Below are positions 53,871-61,489 of a stretch of 64,000 bases of DNA, piece by piece. The position numbers and the translations under genes are program-made. Source of the DNA: an uncultured Clostridia bacterium (GTDB taxonomy: Bacteria; Bacillota; Clostridia; TANB77; CAG-508); contig CANRGN010000002.1 of the NCBI GenBank assembly GCA_947630235.1, forward strand, positions 49,826-113,825, given 5' to 3'. Within the stretch, counting starts at the first letter, position 1. Every line of letters begins with the position of its first letter. The notes under the pieces were generated by a model, which was not told the DNA's origin, searched no databases, and worked only from the letters and a program-made list of their open reading frames with translations.

Positions 53871-55868
53871 TTAGTTTTGCATTTTCTTTCTTTTCTCCAA
53901 TTCTATTTTTTTAGATAAATTTGTTTCAACAAATTCAAATTCTTTTTGTGTAGGTTGAATTGCAAGTATTGCAGAATCTTGACCAACTCTTAATAAACCT
54001 TCTCCTCTACCACATGTAATTAAAAATCCTGCTTCACCTTCACTTAATTTAAATACCTCTTTTAAATATTCAATCTCTGCTTTATCTTGGGCTAAAAACA
54101 ATTTTGTTTCTGAAGAAGTAAGTATAGCTTGAGCATCAGGATTTTCATAAAAATCCTGAAATTTTTGTGAAATAACTGCTAAAGAAACATTTCTTTTTCT
54201 AGCACGTCTAGCCATAGTATTTAAGAAATCTACAGCTTCTGGATAAGGAAGTAACATCCAGGCTTCATCAACTAAAACTCTTTTCTTAGATGCTTTTGAT
54301 CTATCTTCACTATTTTTCTTAACATATTTTTCCCATACCCAAGATAACAAAACTTGCTGAGCAAGAGGTCTTGCGAATCTTTCTTCCAATTGAGAAATAT
54401 CTAAATTTATAAATGGTAATCCATCTAGTAATTCAAATGTAGATTGTCCATCAAAATAAGCCATCTGCCCTTGTAATTCTCTAACATATTGTTTCATTAC
54501 TTTTACTAAATAACTATAATGAAATCTATAATCTGGATTCTCATTTTCTTTTGCTTTTCTACAAATTCTTTTATACCAACTACCAATTGTAGGCATTTCT
54601 TTTTTTGTTCTACCAATAAAATTATTAGTTATACTAGATTTAACATTCAAATTGCCTTCATTTACATATAAACTTTGTATATTATTATTTATTCCTCTAG
54701 CTGTATACTCTTCTAAACATGTTTCTGAAATAATTTGTTTTGTAAGTTCGTTTACTTCCTTACTCTTTGTACTACCTCTAGCCATAGTAAGTAATCCTTG
54801 AGTAACATCTTCCACTTTATTTTCAACATTTAGTACTAATCTTTCTTTTCCTGTTATTTCATCTTTTAAAATTTCTGGTTCAATATCAAAAATATTTATT
54901 ATTGTTTTTGAATTCGGACTTATAACAATATTAACTCCACCTAAAGCTTCTGCTACAGCACCATATTCTCCTTCAGCATCTAATGCCAAACTTTCAATTC
55001 CCATTAAAATTGATGATCTAGCAGTAAGAGTTTTTATTGTAACTGATTTACCAGCACCAGACTTTCCAAAAATAATCATATTATAATTTGCTAATTTAGA
55101 ACTAAAATTATTATATAGAATTGGAAGTCCTGTTTGTTTATTAAATCCTAATGGAATTCCATCTTCATGACCTATTTCTGAATTAAAAAAAGGAAAAACA
55201 GTAGACATTGCATTTCTATCAAATACATGTGATTTTGAAATTTTATTATCACAAAATGGCATATTTGTTCTATATGCTACATCCTGCATAGCCCAAGCTG
55301 GTTTCATATCTACTAACGTTTTAGACATTTCATTTGTTAATAATTCTGTATATCTATCTAATTCTTCTATACTATATGAAAAAATTGTTGCCACTATTGT
55401 TGAATCAAAAAGTTTATTAAATCCAGCTGCAATACCATCTCTTAATTCTTCTGCCTCATATCTTTTTTGAGCAAGTATTCTCTCTCTATTAATATCTCCT
55501 CTATCTATTGCTACTATTCTTTCAGACTCAAGTTCATTTATTTTTCTATTCAAATCTGTTTGAGAAACAGATTCACTTATTGGATTTATAAAAACAGAAA
55601 CATTAATATCTCCAAAAGTATACATAGCTCTTAAAAATTCTGGAAATGTACATGATCTTGGCAAAGTTGAAACTATCATGCTTCTAGCATATCTTGTTCT
55701 AGAAGAAATAATTTCTAAATGATTAGTATTACTTGCATCAATACCAGCAGGAGCTATAAGTGATTTTAAACTATCTTGAGTTTTTTGAAATATTGTTTGT
55801 CTATCTGTTGAATTTGATTTAATTGAAACATCTAATTCTGTTTTCGTTTTATTTTTTGAATTTAACAT
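53871..55868 (-). CDS. VirB4-type secretion ATPase
   Basis: The 665-residue ATPase powers type IV secretion from the cytoplasmic face. Walker A is GKSGAGKSVTIKT (about 264), then LDAEGEYGAVAEAL, Walker B VLVDEAWMLLPYPE (about 528) and AVISQKFQDF (a Q-loop-like motif). The N-terminal 250 residues match the CagE/TraE/VirB4 N-terminal region (RTRYARSMIVSTLPR, then FTIVATIFSYS-like text). Its length is about that of Gram-positive VirB4 proteins. It starts 9 bases after the preceding VirB4-N-like gene. It is not VirD4: the sequence lacks membrane helices and follows VirB4 features. Confidence 0.9.
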   Translation of the reverse strand: MLNSKNKTKTELDVSIKSNSTDRQTIFQKTQDSLKSLIAPAGIDASNTNHLEIISSRTRYARSMIVSTLPRSCTFPEFLRAMYTFGDINVSVFINPISESVSQTDLNRKINELESERIVAIDRGDINRERILAQKRYEAEELRDGIAAGFNKLFDSTIVATIFSYSIEELDRYTELLTNEMSKTLVDMKPAWAMQDVAYRTNMPFCDNKISKSHVFDRNAMSTVFPFFNSEIGHEDGIPLGFNKQTGLPILYNNFSSKLANYNMIIFGKSGAGKSVTIKTLTARSSILMGIESLALDAEGEYGAVAEALGGVNIVISPNSKTIINIFDIEPEILKDEITGKERLVLNVENKVEDVTQGLLTMARGSTKSKEVNELTKQIISETCLEEYTARGINNNIQSLYVNEGNLNVKSSITNNFIGRTKKEMPTIGSWYKRICRKAKENENPDYRFHYSYLVKVMKQYVRELQGQMAYFDGQSTFELLDGLPFINLDISQLEERFARPLAQQVLLSWVWEKYVKKNSEDRSKASKKRVLVDEAWMLLPYPEAVDFLNTMARRARKRNVSLAVISQKFQDFYENPDAQAILTSSETKLFLAQDKAEIEYLKEVFKLSEGEAGFLITCGRGEGLLRVGQDSAILAIQPTQKEFEFVETNLSKKIELEKRKKMQN

Positions 55869-55876
55869 ATTAAAAT

Positions 55877-57115
55877 CTACTCCTCTCTTTGTACTCTTTT
55901 AATAACTTTTCTTTTTGTTGGAGTTTTATCATTAGCATTATCTTTATTTTCTTCTATACCATATTTTTCTATTTCTTGTACTGTATAATCATAAACCTTT
56001 GAATTTAATTGATCTTGATATTCTTCAACTAAATTTAAAGCTTTTTGTTTTATTTTTTCTTTTCTACTCTGTTCTTCTCTAGAATCTTCTTCTTTCTTTC
56101 TTCTATCAGCTTTTAAAATACTAGATGTAGCTAAATCAATAGCATCTAAACTTAACTCATCATTAATTATTTTTTCTTTCTTCTCTAAAACATCTTTTCC
56201 TACAGAATATAAAGCATCATATTGTGCATCTAAAGCTTTAGAAAATTGATATAATTCAGATTCATCTCTATTATAAGCCACATAAAGTAACTCTGCTAAT
56301 TCTTCAGAATCTAATATTCTTGATGTTACAGAAGAAGCTGCAAGTGAACTGGCTACGTTTTGAGTTCTAGTATAAAGCTCTGAAAAACACATTCCATCTA
56401 TTTCATCTTTTGAAAAGTTCTCTAAATTTCCACCTAATTCACCAATATAATATGGAACTACTACAAAAGTTTTTTGTTGTAAAATATTTTTATTTGAACT
56501 CATTCTTTCAACATATTCAATTATATTAATACCATATTCTAAAACATTAGTTTTTCTTCTTTTTTCAAATTCTAATTTTTCTCTTAAAGCTCTGTTTCCA
56601 ATTGATAAAGCTTGTTTAATTTTTAGGTTTATATTTTCAATATCAGTACCTAATACTTCTACTCTATTTTTATAATCTTGAATAATATCTTTTAAATTTA
56701 AAGTTCTACTTTGAACATATAACTGAATAGGAAATCTTAAAGTATTTAAAAATTGAACAAACCCTTCTTCAACAGCTACCTTTTCACTTTCTGACATTAA
56801 ATCATAATTTACACCATTACATTGTAAAACCATAACATATTGTGTTTTATTTTTTCTAACTATCATATTATCTTTAATTTCATCAAATTCTAAGAATTCC
56901 ATTATAGATTCTTGCTTTAAATTCTCTTTAAATCTACCTATGCCTTTTATATTATCTTCTTTTTTTTCTTCATGACCAATATCAACAAATTCTTCTTTTT
57001 TCTTTTGGATTTTTTTTCTATCTAATATTAAATAAGAAAATAATAAAATAATTACGATTAAAATTAATATTAAAATAAGAATTTTAAATATTAAAATAAT
57101 TCTATCTAAATCCAT
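55877..57115 (-). CDS. Membrane-anchored VirB4 N-domain-like (TraC-like) conjugation protein
   Basis: A 412-residue protein with one N-terminal helix (about 7-29), then a domain opening MEFLEFDEIKDNMIVRK and YVMVLQCNGVNYDLMSESEK, VQFLNTLRFPIQLYVQSR. These are features of a protein found next to PrgI and VirB4 in Gram-positive conjugation systems, related to the N-terminal part of VirB4 without the ATPase. A coiled C-terminal half with many Lys and Glu follows. It probably docks the VirB4 ATPase at the membrane. It lies between the PrgI-like gene and virB4, with gaps of 3 and 8 bases. Confidence 0.78.
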   Translation of the reverse strand: MDLDRIILIFKILILILILIVIILLFSYLILDRKKIQKKKEEFVDIGHEEKKEDNIKGIGRFKENLKQESIMEFLEFDEIKDNMIVRKNKTQYVMVLQCNGVNYDLMSESEKVAVEEGFVQFLNTLRFPIQLYVQSRTLNLKDIIQDYKNRVEVLGTDIENINLKIKQALSIGNRALREKLEFEKRRKTNVLEYGINIIEYVERMSSNKNILQQKTFVVVPYYIGELGGNLENFSKDEIDGMCFSELYTRTQNVASSLAASSVTSRILDSEELAELLYVAYNRDESELYQFSKALDAQYDALYSVGKDVLEKKEKIINDELSLDAIDLATSSILKADRRKKEEDSREEQSRKEKIKQKALNLVEEYQDQLNSKVYDYTVQEIEKYGIEENKDNANDKTPTKRKVIKRVQREE

Positions 57116-57118
57116 AAA

Positions 57119-57460
57119 TTATTCCTCCTCTTTTGTATTCGTATATGTATATATTTTTTTATTTCTCTTATATTTAAAATATCTTATTATTATCTCAAAA
57201 ATAGGTTCTCCACCTATTTTTTTTGTAATAGGTAATCCTGCTATAGTAGGTATTTTTAAAGCACCAATTATATATCCTAATACTCCAAAAAATATTAAAA
57301 AACCAATTCCTATTTTTTCAAGTAATACCATTTTAAAAATAATATAAAATATTCCTCCTATTGCTATACCTAAAGCAGTAGTAATAAGAGATTTTACTGA
57401 AAAAATATATAAAATTCTTGTTTCACCACCATAATTACGAGGTATATTATAAGTTCCCAT
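57119..57460 (-). CDS. PrgI family (VirB3-like) secretion protein
   Basis: A 113-residue protein with two close membrane helices (about 22-44 and 49-68), flanked by IPRNYGGETRILYIFSVKSL at the start and GEPIFEIIIRYFKYKRNKKIY near the end. The Y/IPRN start and the R-x-x-K-x-K-K-x-Y end are typical of the PrgI family, the VirB3 equivalent, always beside VirB4. Gene order here is pilin-like, PrgI, VirB4-N, VirB4. Confidence 0.85.
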   Translation of the reverse strand: MGTYNIPRNYGGETRILYIFSVKSLITTALGIAIGGIFYIIFKMVLLEKIGIGFLIFFGVLGYIIGALKIPTIAGLPITKKIGGEPIFEIIIRYFKYKRNKKIYTYTNTKEEE

Positions 57461-57488
57461 ATTTTAATTCTCCTTTGTATAATTATTT

Positions 57489-57893
57489 TTATCCATCTAT
57501 ACTATCTAAAATAGTAATAAGTATTTTCCAAATTGAAAAACTTCCAAATAAAACAGCTGCTGAAATTGCAATTGCAAAAAATTTGTTTTTAAGTTTTGCT
57601 TGTTCTTCAGGTGATGATCTTGCCATAATCCATTGTATTCCTAATATTACCATACATATTCCTATTATTAAAATTCCAGCATATATTAACATATTAATTA
57701 TCGGAGCTGTTTTTCCAGTAATCTCATCTGTTATATTACTTTTACTATTAAATTTACTTAATTCATCTTCTCCTACTTTTTTAAAACTAGCTGCACTATC
57801 TTCTATTTCTGAACAAGAAGTCGCATAACAATTAACAGTAAATACCATTAATATCATAACTAAAAAAATAATAATTTTTTTTATTTTTTTCAT
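57489..57893 (-). CDS. Pilin-like protein, VirB2/TrbC type (first gene of main operon)
   Basis: A 134-residue protein with a signal peptide (1-25, cut near CYATSCSE), a short linker, and two membrane helices (about 72-92 and 105-130). Between them lies WIMARSSPEEQAKLKNKFFAIAI, the short basic loop of VirB2-type pilins. It should form the surface tube or a pore. AGGAGGAAGGGCT precedes the ATG, and a promoter is 40 bases upstream. It is related to three further pilin genes in the adjacent operon. Confidence 0.8.
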   Translation of the reverse strand: MKKIKKIIIFLVMILMVFTVNCYATSCSEIEDSAASFKKVGEDELSKFNSKSNITDEITGKTAPIINMLIYAGILIIGICMVILGIQWIMARSSPEEQAKLKNKFFAIAISAAVLFGSFSIWKILITILDSIDG

Positions 57894-57928
57894 AGCCCTT
57901 CCTCCTAAAAATATACCTATTCCTATTA

Positions 57929-57957
57929 ATTATAACTTTTTTTGATTTTTTTTTCAA
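57929..57957 (-). promoter_or_regulatory. Promoter of the main secretion operon
   Basis: On the minus strand, TTGAAA (57952-57957) and TATAAT (57929-57934) are 17 bases apart, 36 bases before the first start codon. Confidence 0.75.
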
Positions 57958-58003
57958 TACTTTTACATAAAATTATCCATATTATCAATAATAAAAATCT
58001 ATT

Positions 58004-58143
58004 AGAACAATAGTAAACATATTCTTATGTTATATTGTTAAAATTTTCAAAGTCCACGTTAAATTGTTCGTGCGCCAATTTTGACAAAAATTGTGTGCAA
58101 TGCTTTATTTAGCTTGGCTACAGTGAACTTTCCTACTGAATAA
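58004..58143 (+). repeat. Dispersed 135-bp intergenic repeat, copy 5
   Basis: A full copy with AGAACAATAGTAAAC at the left, TTCAAAGTCCACGTTAAATTG, TTCGTGCGCC, the CAATTTTGACAAAAATTG core and TTTCCTACTGAATAAAA at the right. It lies between the two secretion operons. Confidence 0.85.
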
Positions 58144-58146
58144 AAA

Positions 58147-58187
58147 AAATAAATTATTATATCAAAATTTGATATAATAATTTATTT
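58147..58187 (-). terminator. Terminator of the pilin operon
   Basis: AAATAAATTATTATATCA pairs perfectly with its complement around a short loop and is followed by a T-run on the minus strand. It sits right at the stop codon of the repeat-bearing pilin gene. Confidence 0.82.
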
Positions 58188-58188
58188 T

Positions 58189-58770
58189 TTATAATGAATT
58201 TTCTACTAATACTTGAATAAATTTCATAATATTAACTGTAGCTACTATCAATACACTTCCAATTACAATTGGAACTGCTTTTTCTTTAATTTTTGCCTTT
58301 TCTTCTATACTACTAATCATATATGTAATACCTAATTTAGTAACAATTATAATAGAAATACCTGTTCCTATATATTGTAATAGAGTAAATATTCTAGATA
58401 ATAAATACATAAATGCAGAATCTGTGGTAGGATCTGAAACGTGTTCTATTGAATTACCCATACTATTAATCAAATCTTCGATAGGATTTGAACCTGTTGA
58501 GCTTCCTTCTTCTGGCTTATCACCCGAATCTTCTAAAGGATATGGACCCGTTGGGCTTCTAGCTTCTGGCTTATCACCCGAATCTTCTAAAGGATACGGG
58601 CCCGTTGGGCTTCTAGCTTCTGGCTTATCACCCGAATCTTCTAAAGGATATGGACCCATTGGACTTCTAGCTTCTGGATTATCACCATAATCATCTGCAA
58701 AAACTATATTAGAAAAACTAATAATTATAAGAAAAAATATAATAAAAATAATAAAATTTTTCTTTTTCAT
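58189..58770 (-). CDS. Pilin-like protein with an 18-residue repeat region
   Basis: A 193-residue VirB2-type protein: signal peptide (1-25), four 18-residue repeats ([D][S/Y]GDKPEARSPTGPYPLE, residues about 27-98), then two membrane helices (about 122-145 and 165-186) with the charged loop SSIEEKAKIKEKAV between. The repeats are Pro/Gly-rich and acidic and would project outward from the pilus or membrane. The DNA of the repeats is much richer in G and C than the rest of the cluster. It is the last gene of the pilin operon. Confidence 0.75.
   Translation of the reverse strand: MKKKNFIIFIIFFLIIISFSNIVFADDYGDNPEARSPMGPYPLEDSGDKPEARSPTGPYPLEDSGDKPEARSPTGPYPLEDSGDKPEEGSSTGSNPIEDLINSMGNSIEHVSDPTTDSAFMYLLSRIFTLLQYIGTGISIIIVTKLGITYMISSIEEKAKIKEKAVPIVIGSVLIVATVNIMKFIQVLVENSL
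58477..58692 (-). repeat. Four 54-bp coding repeats in a pilin-like gene
   Basis: The 54-base unit (GGCTTATCACCCGAATC and on) occurs four times; the two central copies are almost identical, the outer two diverged. The period is a multiple of three, so copy changes keep the frame. Confidence 0.9.
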
Positions 58771-58785
58771 AAACGTCCCTCCTTA

Positions 58786-59179
58786 TTATTGAATAAAGTC
58801 TTGTAAAAGACCTAATAATTTTGATGATGTAAAAAATACAGCAGCACCTGTAACATATACTATAATATGATTTTTTACTTGTGCTTTCTGCTCTACAGAA
58901 CCCCAAATAAATTTTGCTGCAAGACACATTAACATAATTATTGCAATTCCTACTCCTACTACTCTAAATAAAACTATAATATTTGCAATTAGTTTTGTAG
59001 CAGATTCATCTGTTTGTTCAATTCCGATTATCAATTGTAGTTTTTGAGCTAGGATTATATGTATCTGAATTAAAAATACTTTCCGTATCTATATTTGTAG
59101 CAAACGACTTAATAGGAACATAAATGAAATTTAATAATATAAATAATACTAAAAAAATGCTAAAAATCTTCTTTTTCAT
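58786..59179 (-). pseudogene. Pilin-like gene (VirB2 type) with a frameshift after the signal peptide
   Basis: From the ATG at 59179 (AAGGAGAAGAT before it) the protein has a signal peptide, MKKKIFSIFLVLFILLNFIY..., and a linker ending NPSSKTTIDN, then stops at 59018. In the next frame, IIGIEQTDESATK and two membrane helices with the loop GSVEQKAQVKNHIIVY follow to 58786. Together they make one normal pilin of about 130 residues, equal in design to its neighbours. The shift lies near 59020-59040 (plus one base). It is either a mutation, an assembly slip, or less likely a recoded product. The mature part alone would need a TTG start and lack a signal. Confidence 0.75.
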
Positions 59180-59192
59180 ATCTTCTCCTTCT

Positions 59193-59594
59193 TTACATAA
59201 CATTTATAAAAAACATTCTTAAAAGTGACACAATTCCACTTGCAGTAAATAATAAAATTGCTCCTAAAACATACATACTTATATGTTTTTTGATTTCTAC
59301 TTTCTCTTCTATAGAACCACCAACAAATTTTATTCCTACAACTATAATCATTATTAAAGCTAATGCTAATAAAATAATTTGGATAATGTAAATTAGTCTA
59401 CCAATAAAATTTTCTGCATAAACAGCTGGACTATCAGAGCTATCTTTATCAACTAAAGTAGTTTCTTTATTATATTTATCTATAGCAACACTTCCTGTAG
59501 AATTGGTTGCTAATACTTCAAAACTCATAAAATTTAAAAATACAAATAACATAACTAAAATAATTAAAAATTTATTTACTATTTTTTTCATCAT
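59193..59594 (-). CDS. Pilin-like protein, VirB2/TrbC type
   Basis: A 133-residue protein with a signal peptide (1-29, cut near VLATNS), a polar segment (30-62) and two membrane helices (about 68-90 and 104-128) separated by GGSIEEKVEIKKHISMYV. This loop closely resembles GSVEQKAQVKNHIIVYV in the next gene, so the two are recent paralogues. It is the first gene of the pilin operon behind a good promoter. Confidence 0.78.
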   Translation of the reverse strand: MMKKIVNKFLIILVMLFVFLNFMSFEVLATNSTGSVAIDKYNKETTLVDKDSSDSPAVYAENFIGRLIYIIQIILLALALIMIIVVGIKFVGGSIEEKVEIKKHISMYVLGAILLFTASGIVSLLRMFFINVM

Positions 59595-59659
59595 AACTAA
59601 CTATTTCGTAATAAAATTACTATTACAATCTCCTCTCAAAATATACTACACCTAATTAT

Positions 59660-59688
59660 ATTATACTATTATTAAATATTTTTGTAAA
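59660..59688 (-). promoter_or_regulatory. Promoter of the pilin operon
   Basis: On the minus strand, TTTACA (59683-59688) and a perfect TATAAT (59660-59665) are exactly 17 bases apart, 65 bases before the start codon. A GAGGAGA in the leader (about 59627-59633) has no obvious reading frame after it. Confidence 0.78.
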
Positions 59689-59721
59689 TATCTAGAAAAT
59701 AAAAAAAAGATTTTAAAAGAT

Positions 59722-59745
59722 TGTTGATAAATCTTTTTATCAACA
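59722..59745. terminator. Hairpin between the att remnant and the pilin promoter
   Basis: TGTTGATAAA pairs with TTTATCAACA around a 4-base loop, followed on the minus strand by A/T-rich sequence. It may stop minus-strand reading from the integrated element. The rest of 59746-59953 shows no gene. Confidence 0.55.
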
Positions 59746-59894
59746 CTCTAATATATTATTATAATATTCATTAAAATATTGTATTTGTTTTCCACATATT
59801 AAAAATATTTTTTCCGCCACCTCCCTAATATAAAAATCTCTAAAAACTCAATCTAAAACATTTTAGCTATATTGATATTATTTTAACAAAAAAA

Positions 59895-59920
59895 AGACTT
59901 TACTATTTCTAGTAAAATCT
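59895..59920 (-). terminator. Terminator after the initiator tRNA remnant
   Basis: AGACTTTACTA (59895-59905) pairs with TAGTAAAATCT (59910-59920) and is followed on the minus strand by a run of eight T. It is probably the old terminator of the initiator tRNA gene. Confidence 0.8.
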
Positions 59921-59953
59921 CTATATTTAATTTGTTATAAGAATTTTCTAAAT

Positions 59954-60003
59954 TGGTTGCGGGGGGAGGACTCGAACCTCCGACCTTTGGGTTATGAGCC
60001 CGA
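59954..60003 (-). other. att site: duplicated 3' part of initiator tRNA-Met
   Basis: The minus strand reads TCGGGCTCATAACCCAAAGG, a T-arm GGAGGTTCGAGTCCTCC, the acceptor strand CCCCGCA, A and CCA. The three G:C pairs beside a CTCATAA loop mark initiator tRNA. The 5' half (acceptor, D-arm) is missing: upstream of the anticodon stem the sequence is unrelated. A lone tRNA 3' end next to an integrase gene is the usual mark of a tRNA-targeted element. Since the missing half would be to the right, the element lies to the right and the whole tRNA should be at its other end beyond the window. Confidence 0.88.
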
Positions 60004-60101
60004 GCATCTCCCTCTTTTATTTATTTTTTCAAAATCAATAGAAGCTTACGCAAATAAGTATTTCAAGCATTTTATTTTTTTATTTTTTTTATCAAATTTT
60101 C

Positions 60102-60123
60102 TAATGTCCCTTTAATGTCCCTT
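60102..60123 (-). repeat. Two 11-bp direct repeats next to att (probable integrase arm sites)
   Basis: TAATGTCCCTT occurs twice in direct contact (60102-60112 and 60113-60123), between the att remnant and the integrase stop codon. Tn916-type integrases bind short direct repeats near the element ends through their N-terminal domain, so these are good candidates. Confidence 0.65.
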
Positions 60124-60149
60124 TAAGTCATTTTTGTTATATTATTTTA

Positions 60150-61388
60150 TCATTGTTTTAAAATCTCTGGCATCATAAATACATTATTTATTTTCTCCAG
60201 TTTTTCAATTTCTTTCTTATTTGTTTCATCATCATATCCAACATAATAATCCATTGTAGTACTTGCTAGAGCATGTCCTAAATATTGTTGAACTTGATTT
60301 ATAGGAATATTAACATCTACACATCTAGTTGCAAATAAATGTCTTAATTCATAAACACTTAAATGTTTAAAATTATGTCTTTTAAGAATTTTATCTAAAG
60401 TATCCCATAAATAATCACTACTTAATGCATTTCCTAAACTATTCCTAAAAATATATTCATCATCTAGTTGTTCTTTTTGGGTATACCCTTTTTGTTTCAT
60501 TATAAATAACATATATTCATGCATGATTTTATTTAACCAATTTTGTAAAGGTATATTTCTATAACTTGATGGAGTTTTTAAATCTTTTTCCTCGAACTTA
60601 GATTCAATTTTTTGAAAATTATCATCGTAATATGTTATTTTTCCATAATTATCTCTAACTTTTATATTTCCTTCTTCGTAATTATAATGTTTCCATTTAA
60701 TAGCACTATTTTCACCTGGTCTTAAACCTGTATTTATAATAAATATATAACATAATCCATTTTTCTCTGAAAGGAGAATTCTCATTAGATCCTGTTGTTC
60801 AGATGGTGATATAGTTGGAGTTTTCTTTTGCTTATGAACTTTTGGAATACGAACATATGTAATTGGATTATTTTTTATTAGATTATCATATTCCGCATCT
60901 CTAAAAGCCATATTTAAAATACTTTTTATCTCCTTTATAGTTTTAGGAGAATATTTCTTTATAGATTTTTTTTCATTCCCAGTAGTTAAATTAGAAAAAT
61001 ACTCTTGAAGTACCAATTTATCTATATTTTGTAATGAATAAAATCCTAAAAAAGGAATTATATTGGATTTTATTTTTTCAATGTACCCTTGTAGAGTTCT
61101 AGGTTTTACAAAAGGTTTTTTATATATTCGTATCCATTTTTTTAGCCATTCTTCTACAGTAATATTATTTTTTAATACGTATTCATTTTCTATAGCTTCC
61201 TGTTGTGCTTTCATCATCTCTTGTGCTAAAACTCTCTTATCCTTATTAAATAAAGATATTTGTTTAGATTTGCCATTAACTTTTATCGTAACTCTACCTT
61301 CAAATCCTCCATTCTTCTTTCTTATAGACCCCATTCCTCTAGTATTTCTCTTTTTTTTCTTTATTTTCGTATTAGAAGTTGCTACCAT
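60150..61388 (-). CDS. int: Tyrosine recombinase (integrase) of a Tn916-type element
   Basis: About 412 residues. A basic AP2-like arm-binding N-terminus (KKKKRNTRGMGSIRKKNGG, GRVTIKVNGK), a SAM-like core-binding domain (TVEEWLKKWIRIYKKPFVKP) and the catalytic domain: Arg in NTGLRPGENSAIKW (about 220), Arg-His in YELRHLFATR (about 346), His in YLGHALASTTMDYY and the Tyr after it (about 377). The box-II position that is usually His reads Tyr (VYELRH). I chose the ATG at 61388 with GGAGGATGAAAAT before it. It excises and inserts the element at the initiator tRNA gene 150 bases downstream. Confidence 0.92.
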   Translation of the reverse strand: MVATSNTKIKKKKRNTRGMGSIRKKNGGFEGRVTIKVNGKSKQISLFNKDKRVLAQEMMKAQQEAIENEYVLKNNITVEEWLKKWIRIYKKPFVKPRTLQGYIEKIKSNIIPFLGFYSLQNIDKLVLQEYFSNLTTGNEKKSIKKYSPKTIKEIKSILNMAFRDAEYDNLIKNNPITYVRIPKVHKQKKTPTISPSEQQDLMRILLSEKNGLCYIFIINTGLRPGENSAIKWKHYNYEEGNIKVRDNYGKITYYDDNFQKIESKFEEKDLKTPSSYRNIPLQNWLNKIMHEYMLFIMKQKGYTQKEQLDDEYIFRNSLGNALSSDYLWDTLDKILKRHNFKHLSVYELRHLFATRCVDVNIPINQVQQYLGHALASTTMDYYVGYDDETNKKEIEKLEKINNVFMMPEILKQ

Positions 61389-61489
61389 ATTTTCATCCTC
61401 CATTAAAATATAGAGAACATTAAATGTAGAAAACACAATATTTAATATCCTCTATTATAATTTAGTATTTAATAAAAAACAATGTTTAA

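Noticed and set aside
53871..55868. VirD4 coupling protein instead of VirB4
   Set aside because: There are no N-terminal membrane helices, the N-terminal region has VirB4/CagE features, and it sits next to PrgI and the VirB4-N-like protein.
58424..58690. Gly/Pro/Ser-rich plus-strand reading of 88 codons
   Set aside because: It is the complement of the 54-bp repeat in a pilin-like gene and has no start signals.
59018..59040. Programmed frameshift in the pilin gene
   Set aside because: The bases CAAAAAC do not form a standard slippery heptamer and the shift needed is plus one; I kept mutation or sequencing slip as the main reading.
59954..60003. A complete tRNA-Met gene
   Set aside because: No D-arm or acceptor 5' strand is found upstream of the anticodon stem; only the 3' part is present.
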